A DNA stretch of 64,000 bases from Bacteroidota bacterium (GTDB lineage: Bacteria; Bacteroidota; JABWAT01): contig JAIUNL010000007.1 in assembly GCA_020161835.1 (NCBI GenBank), positions 1 through 64,000 on the forward strand, read 5' to 3'. How positions within the stretch are numbered: position 1 is the first letter of the stretch; each line of letters opens with the position of its first letter. The notes under the pieces are model-generated. The model was given only the letters and a program-made list of their open reading frames with translations, searched no databases and was not told the DNA's origin. Both the position numbers and the translations under genes were made by a program. Below are positions 53,686-62,750 of this stretch, in pieces.

Positions 53686-54953
53686 TGAAAAAACTTGGGG
53701 TTTTTCTTTTTTTGTTTTTAACCGTGATCTCTGCTTATGGTCAAAAATTGCTGATTCAGATGGATGATAGTCAGACCAATCACCTGAAGGCGTATGGTAT
53801 TGCATACTGGCAGCTTGAACAGGGTTTAACTATTGAGTGGCTGTTAAATTATAAAGGCGGCAGTTTTCTGATTGATGATAGCCCGGTAACCCGCCAGGAA
53901 TGTCAGTTGCGTGAAGTGGCATTTTTCCCGGTTTCAACGGGAGACGAAGCTGCAATTAAGCAGGAAATCGCACGGGATGATGTAAACTCAGATGTTGTCA
54001 AACTGGAAAAAGCGCCCAAAATTGCAGTTTATTCACCACCCAACACCCTGCCGTGGGATGATGCTGTGACTCTGGCTCTGACTTATGCAGAAATTAAATA
54101 TGATAAAATCTGGGATAAAGCCGTTCTTGACGGAAAATTAAAAGAGTATGACTGGCTACATTTGCATCATGAAGATTTTACAGGGCAATATGGCAAGTTT
54201 TATGCAAATTTTGCAACGGCTCCCTGGTACGTTCGCCAGCAGGCTGAATATGAAGCGTTCGCCACTGAAATGGGTTTCCGTTCGGTCTCAGAAGAGAAAA
54301 AAGCTGTAGCGGAAAGAATCAGAGACTATGTTGGTGAAGGCGGATTTATGTTTGCCATGTGCTCAGCTACTGATACTTACGACATTGCACTCGCCTCAAT
54401 TGGGATCGATATTGCCCCACCTGAATTTGACGGAAGCCCAGCCGATCAGGAGGCCAATAAAAAACTGAAGTTTGGCCGGACGCTGGCCTTTCAGAGTTTT
54501 ACCCTTAACATGAATGCCTACGAATATGAGTATTCAGATATAGACATCCAGCCCGAAGAAGTTCAGCAACGAAGTCTGAACCAGGCTTCAGACTTTTTCA
54601 CCCTCTTTGAGTTTTCTGCAAAATGGGATCCGGTTCCAACCATGCTGACCCAGAACCATCGAAAAGTAATCAGAGGTTTTCTGGGGCAAACAACTTTATA
54701 TAAAAAGAGGTTTGTTAAGCCGAATGTTCTGGTGATGGGAGAATATGAGGGTCGTGATGAAGTTAAATACCTAAACGGAACGTTCGGAAAAGGAACATTT
54801 ACATTTTATGGCGGTCATGATCCTGAAGATTTCCAGCATGCGGTGGGTGACCCGCCAACCGATTTATCTCTCCATAAAAACTCTCCCGGTTACCGGCTTA
54901 TTCTGAACAATATTTTGTTCCCGGCAGCAAAGAAGAAAAAACATAAAACGTAA
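53685..54953 (+). CDS. Exported Bacteroidota-conserved protein, often labelled asparagine synthetase B
   Basis: A 422-residue exported protein; the signal peptide ends near SAYGQ. LIQMDDSQTNHLKAYGIAYW, EWLLNYKGGSFLI, YDWLHLHHEDFTGQYGKFY, GGFMFAMCSATDTYDIAL and FTFYGGHDPEDFQHAVGDPP are strongly conserved in a family I recall from Bacteroidota genomes, where it is labelled AsnB. It has a signal peptide and lacks the N-terminal Cys and the PP-loop expected of AsnB, so that label is doubtful. The GGFMFAMCSATD stretch recalls a class I glutamine-amidotransferase-like nucleophile elbow. Coupled to the upstream TPR gene. Confidence 0.78.
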   Translation: MKKLGVFLFLFLTVISAYGQKLLIQMDDSQTNHLKAYGIAYWQLEQGLTIEWLLNYKGGSFLIDDSPVTRQECQLREVAFFPVSTGDEAAIKQEIARDDVNSDVVKLEKAPKIAVYSPPNTLPWDDAVTLALTYAEIKYDKIWDKAVLDGKLKEYDWLHLHHEDFTGQYGKFYANFATAPWYVRQQAEYEAFATEMGFRSVSEEKKAVAERIRDYVGEGGFMFAMCSATDTYDIALASIGIDIAPPEFDGSPADQEANKKLKFGRTLAFQSFTLNMNAYEYEYSDIDIQPEEVQQRSLNQASDFFTLFEFSAKWDPVPTMLTQNHRKVIRGFLGQTTLYKKRFVKPNVLVMGEYEGRDEVKYLNGTFGKGTFTFYGGHDPEDFQHAVGDPPTDLSLHKNSPGYRLILNNILFPAAKKKKHKT

Positions 54954-54998
54954 GGTCAGTTACAAGTGACAAGTTGTAAGTTATAAGTCGAGCATAGT
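54950..54998. repeat. 7-nt-period array E, AAGTTRT type, at a stop codon
   Basis: Units GTAAGGT (contains the stop codon of the preceding gene), CAGTTAC, AAGTGAC, AAGTTGT, AAGTTAT, AAGTCGA, GCATAGT. Immediately after it, AAGTCGAGCATAGTGAAGA (54985) and AAGTCGAACGTAGCGAAGA (55026) form a 41-bp-spaced direct repeat around a CCCCGAACACTTTCGGGG hairpin. Confidence 0.78.
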
Positions 54999-55103
54999 GA
55001 AGACCCCGAACACTTTCGGGGTTACAAGTCGAACGTAGCGAAGATCCCGAATGTTTATGCCTGATCAGGAACGACCAGCAACTGCTTTTTCGTTTAGACT
55101 TGC

Positions 55104-56588
55104 ATGAAAAATTCATCCAATTATGACGTTTTGGTTATTGGTTCCGGAATCGGCGGATTAACGACCGGGGCACTTTTGGCTAAAGCTGGCAAAAAAGTTC
55201 TTGTTCTTGAAAAAAACCATCTTCCGGGCGGATGTGTCTCAACCTATCCACGATATGGCTTCAGATTTGAGGCCGGTGCAACTACCCTTATGGGTTTTGA
55301 CAGGTATCAGCCGATGGAACGTCTTGAACGGGAACTTGGCCTCAAACTAGCCAAAACAAAACTTGAAATTCCCATGACCGTCTGGTTGGATGGAACAAAA
55401 ATTACCCGGTATGAAAATTTAAATGACTGGATTTCAGAAGCAGAGAATCAATTTGGAAGTTATGCTCAGCGTGATTTTTGGGAACTCTGTTATCAGGTTG
55501 CTGCAGATGCCTGGGAGATTTCATATTCAATGCCGTACTTTCCACCAGGGAATTTTAGCGATTGGGTTAATCTGGCAAAACCAAATAATCTCCGTTTCCT
55601 GAAATCTTTTCCGTGGTTGTTTAAATCAACCCGTGACGTACTCGAATCATTCGGACTCACCCGAAATAAACGCTTCATGTCCTTCATCAACCAGCAAATG
55701 CTGATTGCCAGTCAGGCGTATTCTGATTCTACTCAGTTTTTAGTTGGCGCACCAGTTCTAACCTATACAAATTCCCCAAACTATTATCTCGACGGCGGAC
55801 TTGTTCAGCTTCCCGATCAGTTAATTGGCCTTATCCGTCAATATGGCGGGGCAATTCATTACCGCCAGGAAGTTTCACATATCCGTCAGAATATTGACGG
55901 CTTTGAGTTAACCTGTACAGACGGCAGTGTTTATCATTCAGAAAAAGTAATTTCAAACAGTACAATCTGGAACATGGCTGAGATTGTTGAAAAAGATCAG
56001 TGCGGATATTTCAAAAAGCTCAGTGACCGGTTTCAGTTCGGATGGGGAGCTTTTATTGTTAATCTGGGAATCAAAGACCGGTTTGATGAACTTTCAAGTC
56101 TGCATCATCAGGTGATTTTTGATGAACCGTTACCTTTTCTCAATTCTGTTTCTGTTTTTGTTTCTGCCAATGACAAACGTGATCAGAGCCGTGCACCGGA
56201 TGGTTGGAGGGCAGTAAACATTTCAACCCATGATCCGCATCCCCAAATCTGGTTTGGTCTGAGTGATGAAGCGTATGAAGAACGCAAACGTCTGATTGAG
56301 GAAGCGATTCTGGATCGCATCAAAATTATGCTGCCACTGAAAGAAAGTGATATCAGAATTCATTTTTCTGCAACTGCAAGGTCATTTGATGAATGGATTG
56401 GGAGAAAGCACGGCAGGGTTGGCGGGATTCCTTCTGACGGATTAAAAACCATTTTCAGAATGGCAAGCCCGAGAACTCCAATGAAAAACTTATATATGGT
56501 GGGGGATACTACATTCCCGGGACAGGGAATTTCAGCAGTGGCTCAAAGCGGAATCAATACGTTTTTGAGAATTATGGGAGATACTTAA
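55104..56588 (+). CDS. FAD-dependent oxidoreductase, phytoene desaturase/CrtISO-like
   Basis: A 494-residue flavoprotein. The N-terminal dinucleotide fold reads DVLVIGSGIGGLTTGALLAK followed by VLVLEKNHLPGGC, and the C-terminal FAD signature is NLYMVGDTTFPGQGISAVAQ. This architecture is shared by phytoene desaturases, carotene isomerases and retinol-saturase-like enzymes, so a polyene or isoprenoid substrate is likely but unproven. No other carotenoid gene is beside it. It stands alone between two repeat-bearing spacers. Confidence 0.85.
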   Translation: MKNSSNYDVLVIGSGIGGLTTGALLAKAGKKVLVLEKNHLPGGCVSTYPRYGFRFEAGATTLMGFDRYQPMERLERELGLKLAKTKLEIPMTVWLDGTKITRYENLNDWISEAENQFGSYAQRDFWELCYQVAADAWEISYSMPYFPPGNFSDWVNLAKPNNLRFLKSFPWLFKSTRDVLESFGLTRNKRFMSFINQQMLIASQAYSDSTQFLVGAPVLTYTNSPNYYLDGGLVQLPDQLIGLIRQYGGAIHYRQEVSHIRQNIDGFELTCTDGSVYHSEKVISNSTIWNMAEIVEKDQCGYFKKLSDRFQFGWGAFIVNLGIKDRFDELSSLHHQVIFDEPLPFLNSVSVFVSANDKRDQSRAPDGWRAVNISTHDPHPQIWFGLSDEAYEERKRLIEEAILDRIKIMLPLKESDIRIHFSATARSFDEWIGRKHGRVGGIPSDGLKTIFRMASPRTPMKNLYMVGDTTFPGQGISAVAQSGINTFLRIMGDT

Positions 56589-56679
56589 ATGGTAAATGGT
56601 AAATGGTAAAGTTTAGTGCGGTAAATTAAGGGTTACAATTCAATGTTTACAACTTAAATCTTGAATTATGAATTTAAAG
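56589..56679. repeat. 7-nt-period array F1, starts at a stop codon
   Basis: Thirteen heptamers in one register directly after the TAA of the preceding gene: ATGGTAA x3, AGTTTAG, TGCGGTA, AATTAAG, GGTTACA, ATTCAAT, GTTTACA, ACTTAAA, TCTTGAA, TTATGAA, TTTAAAG. The start is an exact tandem repeat; the rest drifts. Confidence 0.76.
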
Positions 56680-56751
56680 CCTGTAAGGCTGACAGGATTA
56701 TAGAAAACCGGTACCAATAATCAGATTAAAACCCCGAAGGGGTGACATTAT
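56679..56751. repeat. GCC...GGCTGACA / CCCCGAAGGGG repeat, copy 1
   Basis: GCC-TGTAA-GGCTGACAGGATTATAG, an about 25-bp spacer, then AAACCCCGAAGGGGTGACATTAT. The same order and end words recur at 62751-62828. Confidence 0.72.
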
Positions 56752-56797
56752 GCAAAGGGATTATTTGAGGATATTTTACAAACCAAACAAAAACAAT

Positions 56798-56839
56798 AAC
56801 TTGTAATTTAAAATTTAAAATTCAAAATTTTGAATTCAT
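56798..56839. repeat. 7-nt-period array F2, AATTTAA type, at a stop codon
   Basis: Units AACTTGT, AATTTAA, AATTTAA, AATTCAA, AATTTTG, AATTCAT. The last unit contains the reverse-complemented stop codon of the EamA gene. Both ends of this convergent spacer thus carry a heptamer array. Confidence 0.72.
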
Positions 56840-57747
56840 CCTCGGCTCACTTGCCGGTTTTCGATCCCCAGAATAAAAATTGCAGAAATCACCAAACCCG
56901 CACCTGCAATTTGTACGATTGACATGGATTCACCAAGGAAAATCCAGGCACTGATGATGGCTGTTACCGGTTCAAATGTTGAAATAATTAAAACCGTTGA
57001 AGGTGGCAGAAATTTTAATCCGAGGTAGAAAAATATGTAGGGGAGTACCACTGAAATCAGACTGAAAAATCCAAGAATTCCCCATTCTGAAGAAGTTAAA
57101 TTCCAGGAAGGCCAGTCGGATGGGGGTTGTAGAACAGCCCAGAAAAGAGCCGCAAACATCATGGTATAAACCAGATTCTGCCACAAATCTGAACCGGCAT
57201 GGCGGTTTAACTGTCTTCCAATAATTCCCATTGCTGCAAAACAAAAAGCTGAAGCAATTCCAATCGTCATGGCCAATGCTCCGGCATTCAGCAAATCAGT
57301 TGACCCGGCACCAACTGCCAGAATACATCCGGCAAGACTCACCAGTAAAGCAGACCACTTCATCCACGAAGCCTTTTCGTCTTTACTCAGAATTCCGTAA
57401 ACCATAACAATAACCGGCGCTGTGTACTGCAGAATAATTGCAGTTCCAACCGAAGATACATTTATGGTGTAATAGTAAGTGAAGTTCGAAAAACCAACCC
57501 CAATAATACCTGCTGCCAGATACCAGCCCATCTTTTTAAAATCCGGTTTTAGCGAAACCGGACGTACAATCGCCAGTACCAAAAGAAAAAGCAAAAACGC
57601 AAAAGTTGAACGGGTTTGAACAACCTGCATTACTTTAATATTCTGAGAGAAAAGAAACTGAGCTACGGTTCCGCTGATACCCCAAAAAAAGGCAGCAAGC
57701 AAAACGTAGAGAACTCCCCTGGAAGAGTGAACGGGTTGAATCGTCAT
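56836..57747 (-). CDS. EamA/DMT-superfamily transporter
   Basis: A 303-residue inner-membrane protein with ten predicted helices in two EamA halves (about 11-140 and 150-295). LLAAFFWGISGTVAQFLFSQ opens the first half, and PVIVMVYGILSKDE and EPVTAIISAWIFLGESM end the halves, the latter being the most conserved EamA phrase. Such proteins usually export metabolites or amino acids. It lies downstream of rpsT on the same strand but past a strong terminator, so it should have its own promoter. Confidence 0.93.
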   Translation of the reverse strand: MTIQPVHSSRGVLYVLLAAFFWGISGTVAQFLFSQNIKVMQVVQTRSTFAFLLFLLVLAIVRPVSLKPDFKKMGWYLAAGIIGVGFSNFTYYYTINVSSVGTAIILQYTAPVIVMVYGILSKDEKASWMKWSALLVSLAGCILAVGAGSTDLLNAGALAMTIGIASAFCFAAMGIIGRQLNRHAGSDLWQNLVYTMMFAALFWAVLQPPSDWPSWNLTSSEWGILGFFSLISVVLPYIFFYLGLKFLPPSTVLIISTFEPVTAIISAWIFLGESMSIVQIAGAGLVISAIFILGIENRQVSRG

Positions 57748-57772
57748 GGGGAAATGGGAAAGGGGTAAAAAT

Positions 57773-57806
57773 AAAAAAGACTTACTGCCAGCAGTAAGTC
57801 TTTTTT
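57773..57806 (-). terminator. Rho-independent terminator after rpsT
   Basis: Stem GACTTACTG (57779-57787) / CAGTAAGTC (57792-57800), loop CCAG, with flanking A- and T-runs; 17 bp or so after the rpsT stop on the minus strand. Confidence 0.92.
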
Positions 57807-57822
57807 ACTATTGAAAATCCGA

Positions 57823-58074
57823 TTAGAGGCTGTTGACGTGGGAAGCAATCCGGGCTTTTTTATGAGCCGCATTGTTCTTATGAATCAAACCTTTCTTAGC
57901 CAGCTTGTCGATTACAGAAAAGGTAGCACTGAGTACTTCAGGTCCCTTGGCTTTATCTTCGAGGGTAAGAACCTTTTTAATCGCTGTTCTCATTTCGCCA
58001 ATATCAGAACGGTTTGCTTCGTTCCGCTTAATAGTTTGGCGCATGCGTTTTTTTGCTGATTTATGACTTGGCAT
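57823..58074 (-). CDS. rpsT: 30S ribosomal protein S20
   Basis: An 83-residue basic protein that binds 16S rRNA early in 30S assembly. MPSHKSAKKRMRQTIKRNEA is the standard S20 N-terminus, and KLAKKGLIHKNNAAHKKARI is the conserved C-terminal segment. Monocistronic, with its own promoter and terminator. Confidence 0.97.
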   Translation of the reverse strand: MPSHKSAKKRMRQTIKRNEANRSDIGEMRTAIKKVLTLEDKAKGPEVLSATFSVIDKLAKKGLIHKNNAAHKKARIASHVNSL

Positions 58075-58108
58075 TTGTGTTTCCTGCTTCGTTCCGAAAA
58101 ATGAACTG

Positions 58109-58140
58109 CAAATATAGACCCGTTTTTTACTGAAAGCAAG
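58109..58140 (-). promoter_or_regulatory. Bacteroidota-type promoter of rpsT
   Basis: Minus strand CTTG (58140-58137), 20-bp spacer, TATATTTG (58116-58109). Full match at -7, one mismatch at -33. About 35 bp before the ATG. Confidence 0.72.
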
Positions 58141-58179
58141 GTCGTGTCAATGAAATTTATAACAACTTTCCGGACCTTC

Positions 58180-59544
58180 TTAATCAGCTTTCAAAATGAG
58201 GGTTCCATACGCAGGCAATGTTCCGTCAAAATCAGTAAATGTTTCACCTGTCAGAACGTTTTTCCAGGTTTGCTGCTTCAGTGCTGCCGGAAATGAAACG
58301 GGTTGGTTTGAATTTCTAACATTTACAATAAATATTACGGTTTCAGTAGCTGTGCTTCTTTTCAGGCGTAAAACAGCCGATGTTGAAAAACTTTCTTTCG
58401 TGCCTGATTTAACTGCAGTGCTGGTTTTATAAAAGGAGACCAACTTCCGGTAATAATTTTGAATGGATCGATTCTTTGACCAGTCAATGACACTTTTTTC
58501 AAAAATATTCTGTGTTACTGAAATGCCGGTTTCCTGTCCGTTATAGAACAAGGGAACGCTTCCAAAGGCCAAAGTGGCTGCTGAAGCTGCCTGAGCACCT
58601 GCAAGTCCGCCAAAAAGGTTTGGGGGTGGTTGATCCCACGATGTTTCATCATGATTGGTTGTAAATCTCAATTTATGACTTCCGGCTGGCAAGGCTGAGA
58701 GTTCATTCTGATCAGAAAAAATCAGATTGGTTGCTGGAATGCCTCCGGTTTTGAAAACATTTTTCAGGTCAGTGTAAAAATTCCAGCTGTAATTCATTTT
58801 GAAACCGCTTGAAAAATGGGTTGTTTTTGATCCTTCTGCCAGTAAAATGAGATTGGATTTTACTTTTTTAAGTTCAGTTATGGCCTGTTTCCAGAAATCA
58901 TCAGGAACCATATCTGCTGCATCACACCTGAATCCGTCAATATCAGCATTTGAAATCCAGAATTTCATTGAGTTAATCATTTCCAGGCGCATCTCTGTGT
59001 TTGAAAAATTCAGATCGGCCACATCGGCCCAGTTTGTCCCGGCCGGAATGATAATATTTCCTGCACCATCCTGGGTGTACCAGTTTTTGTGGGCAGTTAT
59101 CCAGGGGTTATCCCAGGCAGTGTGATTGGCAACCCAGTCAATAATCAAGGCCATATCCCGTTTATGACATTCACTGACCAGATTTTTCAGATCTGCAAGG
59201 GTTCCAAAATCCGGATTGACCTCCTGATAGTTCTTTACAGCATAGGGCGAACCGTATGTGCCATTCTTTTTAATTTGTCCGACCGGGTGGATTGGCATCA
59301 GCCAGATCGTATTGATTCCCATGTTTTTAAGCGAATCCAACCGGCTGACAATTCCGTTCAGGGTTCCGGCCTGACTGAAATTTCTCACCAGAATTTCGTA
59401 CATGATAATATTTTCTGTTGCAATGACAGGACCCGAAATGGGCACCTTGTTTTCTGATGCCGCGGGGTTTGATTCCTCTTTGCAGGAGTAAGTCAGGATA
59501 GAAGAAATCAGTATTAAGGATAAAAGGAAGCGATTGAATGTCAT
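58180..59544 (-). CDS. GH13 alpha-amylase-family lipoprotein
   Basis: A 454-residue predicted lipoprotein (lipobox ending at Cys21). The GH13 barrel shows its conserved regions in order: DWVANH (136-141), DGFRCDAA with nucleophile Asp208, LLAEGS with acid/base Glu237, and TTNHDE with Asp299. A small beta domain ends the protein. It should hydrolyse or rearrange alpha-glucans on the periplasmic or outer face of the envelope. No other glycan gene is adjacent; the LacI-TonB locus is about 14 kb away. It is divergent from uvrA, with a 217-bp spacer. Confidence 0.94.
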   Translation of the reverse strand: MTFNRFLLSLILISSILTYSCKEESNPAASENKVPISGPVIATENIIMYEILVRNFSQAGTLNGIVSRLDSLKNMGINTIWLMPIHPVGQIKKNGTYGSPYAVKNYQEVNPDFGTLADLKNLVSECHKRDMALIIDWVANHTAWDNPWITAHKNWYTQDGAGNIIIPAGTNWADVADLNFSNTEMRLEMINSMKFWISNADIDGFRCDAADMVPDDFWKQAITELKKVKSNLILLAEGSKTTHFSSGFKMNYSWNFYTDLKNVFKTGGIPATNLIFSDQNELSALPAGSHKLRFTTNHDETSWDQPPPNLFGGLAGAQAASAATLAFGSVPLFYNGQETGISVTQNIFEKSVIDWSKNRSIQNYYRKLVSFYKTSTAVKSGTKESFSTSAVLRLKRSTATETVIFIVNVRNSNQPVSFPAALKQQTWKNVLTGETFTDFDGTLPAYGTLILKAD

Positions 59545-59761
59545 TTTTGTCCCTTATTTTCCGGAGAAGATGAATGAAGTTACATCTATTACAATGTGTA
59601 GTAATTTAGTCCAAAAAACCGGAAGTGTCAACTGAAGAATAGGTGAGTTCGGTTAGGAAAATTATATTTAAAAGACTCAGTTCCATTTATCGTTTTCTAC
59701 TGCCATTCTTTTTATTCTCAATTGAGAAACCTATCTTCACCGGATTACGTTTTAGAGAATT

Positions 59762-62557
59762 ATGAAGACAATAACTGCCCCAACTGCCCCTGTTAAAAAA
59801 TCAAACATCATTATTCATGGTGCCCGGGTTCATAATCTGAAAAATATTGATCTTGAACTTCCAAGAAATAAATTTATTGTAGTAACCGGTGTTTCGGGGT
59901 CAGGCAAATCATCACTGGCATTTGATACGTTATATGCAGAAGGTCATCGTCGATACGTTGAGTCACTCAGTGCCTATGCCCGCCAGTTTCTATCAAGAAT
60001 GGAAAAACCTGATGTAGATTTTATTCAGGGAATTTCACCTGCAATGGCTATTCAGCAGAAAACGAATACCCGCAACCCCCGTTCAACTGTTGGAACCACA
60101 ACCGAAATTTACGATTACCTCCGCCTTTTATTTTCCCGGATCGGCCATACCTTCTGTACCCAATGCGGAAAGGAAGTAACAAAAAATTCACCCAAACATG
60201 TGGTTGATTTTTTAAAAACCTTGCCGATGGAAGCAAAAGCTTATCTTATGTTTCCGCTTCACGAACATAAAGGGAAAAACCTTGATGCAGAACTAGATGT
60301 GTTGCGTGATCGTGGTTTTTTCAGAATTGTGGTGGGTGAAGAAGTTATTGATCTGAACGAAACTAAAAAAGTGAAATCCAAAAAGGATGATATTTTTGTT
60401 CTGGTTGACCGGATAAAAATAAGTGAAGACAGCTTTGATGATTCCCGTTTTACAGATTCTGCAGAAACGTCAATGCGTGAAGGAATGGGTCGTTGCGCTG
60501 TTCGTGTTTTGGGCGGAGTAACTGTTTTGTTTTCCGAAGCATTTGAGTGTGCCTCCTGTAAATTGGCTTATACTGAGCCTGAACCCCAGATGTTCAGTTT
60601 TAATAATCCGTATGGTGCCTGCCCCGAATGTCAGGGTTTTGGTAATACTATGGGTGTTGATCTCGATCTGGTTATTCCCGATACAACAAAATCACTGTCA
60701 GAAGGAACCATCCATCCGTTTACGACTCCCGTTCACTTCCATTATCAGACACAACTGCTTGATTTTTGCCGTAAGGAAGGTATTTCTATCTCAACACCTT
60801 GGTTTTTACTCGATGAAGACCAGAAGCAAAAGGTTAAAAAGGGCGGGAAAGGGTATATCGGAATTGATGGATTTTTCCAGGAATTAAAAGAGAAAGCCTA
60901 CAAAATTCACTATCGGGTGTTGCTAAGCCGTTATCGTGGATATACAACATGCCCAACTTGTCAGGGCAGCCGTATCAGACCGGATGCCCTGAACATCCGG
61001 ATTCATGAAAAAACAATTCATGATATCACCAAAAAGACAATCCGTACTGCATTTACCTGGGTCAGCGAGCTTCAGTTATCTGAGTATGAAAATGAAATTG
61101 CGAAAACTATTATTTACGAGCTTAAAAAACGTCTGAAATATCTGAATGATGTGGGTTTGCATTATCTCACACTAAACAGACTTTCAAACTCGCTTTCTGG
61201 CGGTGAATCTCAACGGATAAACCTTGCAACCAGTTTGGGCAGTTCACTTGTCGGTTCTCTTTATATTCTGGATGAACCGTCGATCGGACTTCATCAACGT
61301 GACAGCGAACGGCTTATCAAAATTCTGAAAGCACTGCAAAAAATCGGCAACACAGTTTTGGTGGTTGAACATGATTCTGAAATCATGATGGCTGCTGATC
61401 ACATTGTGGATATGGGTCCGAAAGCAGGTGAACATGGCGGGGAAGTGGTTTTTTCGGGGACTTTACCTGATTTGCTGAAACATGAAACATCACTGACCGG
61501 ATTGTATCTATCCGGAAGAAAAAAAATTCCTGTTCCTGAAGTCAGAAGGCCGCCATCACCTTTGGTTTTAACCGTTCAGGGTGCCATGCAGAATAATTTG
61601 AAGCGGTTAACAGTCGACATACCGCTGAGGAATTTTGTTTGCGTAACCGGTGTCTCGGGTTCTGGTAAATCAACCTTGATTCACTCGATTGTTTATGCTG
61701 CACTTAAAAAAGAACGTGGTGGTTACAATGATAAAATCGGCCGTTACCAGACCATGTTTGGAACTGAACATATCCAACACGTAGAAATGGTAGATCAGTC
61801 ACCGATCGGGAAAACTCCCCGGTCAAATCCTGTTACCTATCTGAAAATTTACGATGACATCCGGAATACTTTTGCCTCACTTCCGCAGGCTGAACTTAGA
61901 AGTTATACACCCGGAACATTTAGCTTCAACGTACCCGGCGGTCGTTGTGAAGCCTGTTCGGGTGACGGAATCCAAACCATCGAAATGCAGTTTCTTGCTG
62001 ATGTTCAGCTTATCTGTGAATCCTGTAACGGTAAAAGATTTAAAAAAGAAGTTCTTGAAGTTAGGCTGAACGGGAAAAATATTGCCGATGTTCTCAGTAT
62101 GACCGTTGAAGAAAGCCTTCATTTTTTTACAAAACACAAAAGAACACGTCAGAGACTTCAGATTCTGATGGATGTAGGATTAGGTTATCTTCGTCTTGGT
62201 CAAAGTGCTTCAACTCTGTCGGGTGGTGAAGCTCAGCGATTAAAACTGGCAAGCCATCTAACCGAAGAACGTTCTGAACCCACACTTTTTTTCTTTGATG
62301 AACCTACTACCGGACTTCATTTTGAAGACATTGGGAAACTGATTGATTGTTTTCAGCGACTGATTAATCACGGCCACGGCGTCATTGTTATTGAGCACAA
62401 TCTTGAAGTCATAAAATGCGCCGATTGGGTCATTGATCTGGGTCCGGAAGGTGGAGATGAAGGCGGAAATATCGTTGCCATCGGAACCCCCGAACAAGTT
62501 GCTGAAAATCCGGCCAGTTTCACCGGAAAATACCTTCGGGAGTATTTGGGGAAGTAG
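59762..62557 (+). CDS. uvrA: Excinuclease ABC subunit A (UvrA family)
   Basis: A 931-residue UvrA that detects bulky DNA lesions for nucleotide excision repair. Two ABC ATPase units: Walker A GVSGSGKSSLAFDT (about 40) and GVSGSGKSTLIHS (about 635); signatures SLSGGESQRINLA and TLSGGEAQRLKLA. Zinc modules CASCKLAY/CPECQGFG and CEACSGDG/CESCNGKRF are present. The DNA-interaction region has PRSTVGTTTEIYDYLRLLFS. Some Bacteroidota carry two UvrA paralogues; the variant words here (AMAIQQKTNTRNPRS) could mean this is the second type. Confidence 0.93.
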   Translation: MKTITAPTAPVKKSNIIIHGARVHNLKNIDLELPRNKFIVVTGVSGSGKSSLAFDTLYAEGHRRYVESLSAYARQFLSRMEKPDVDFIQGISPAMAIQQKTNTRNPRSTVGTTTEIYDYLRLLFSRIGHTFCTQCGKEVTKNSPKHVVDFLKTLPMEAKAYLMFPLHEHKGKNLDAELDVLRDRGFFRIVVGEEVIDLNETKKVKSKKDDIFVLVDRIKISEDSFDDSRFTDSAETSMREGMGRCAVRVLGGVTVLFSEAFECASCKLAYTEPEPQMFSFNNPYGACPECQGFGNTMGVDLDLVIPDTTKSLSEGTIHPFTTPVHFHYQTQLLDFCRKEGISISTPWFLLDEDQKQKVKKGGKGYIGIDGFFQELKEKAYKIHYRVLLSRYRGYTTCPTCQGSRIRPDALNIRIHEKTIHDITKKTIRTAFTWVSELQLSEYENEIAKTIIYELKKRLKYLNDVGLHYLTLNRLSNSLSGGESQRINLATSLGSSLVGSLYILDEPSIGLHQRDSERLIKILKALQKIGNTVLVVEHDSEIMMAADHIVDMGPKAGEHGGEVVFSGTLPDLLKHETSLTGLYLSGRKKIPVPEVRRPPSPLVLTVQGAMQNNLKRLTVDIPLRNFVCVTGVSGSGKSTLIHSIVYAALKKERGGYNDKIGRYQTMFGTEHIQHVEMVDQSPIGKTPRSNPVTYLKIYDDIRNTFASLPQAELRSYTPGTFSFNVPGGRCEACSGDGIQTIEMQFLADVQLICESCNGKRFKKEVLEVRLNGKNIADVLSMTVEESLHFFTKHKRTRQRLQILMDVGLGYLRLGQSASTLSGGEAQRLKLASHLTEERSEPTLFFFDEPTTGLHFEDIGKLIDCFQRLINHGHGVIVIEHNLEVIKCADWVIDLGPEGGDEGGNIVAIGTPEQVAENPASFTGKYLREYLGK

Positions 62558-62602
62558 AAAAAGTTATAAGTTACAAGTGACAAGTTACAGGTTATAAGTG
62601 AA
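62558..62602. repeat. 7-nt-period array G, AAGTTAY type, at the uvrA stop codon
   Basis: Units GTAGAAA (contains the TAG of uvrA), AAGTTAT, AAGTTAC, AAGTGAC, AAGTTAC, AGGTTAT, AAGTGAA. Nearly the same sequence as array E. Confidence 0.8.
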
Positions 62603-62637
62603 ATCCTGCAAATAAAACAAATTAGTTTCATGGAAGA

Positions 62638-62690
62638 ATTAAATTCCCCTCCTTCTCAAGGAGGGGTGGCGTAGCCGGGGTGGTTTGGTT
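62638..62690. repeat. CCCCTCC/GGAGGGG palindromic repeat, copy 5
   Basis: AATTAAATTCCCCTCC-TTCTCAA-GGAGGGG then TGGCGTAGCCGGGGTGGTTT, almost the same as copy 3 at 20625. The 62558-62978 spacer holds this element, one CCCCGAAGGGA element and two heptamer arrays, but no gene. Confidence 0.82.
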
Positions 62691-62750
62691 GTTTAAGTTT
62701 TTTTACAATTCCCGCACTGTGCATAGGAAGGGAAACAAATTTCAATTTTG

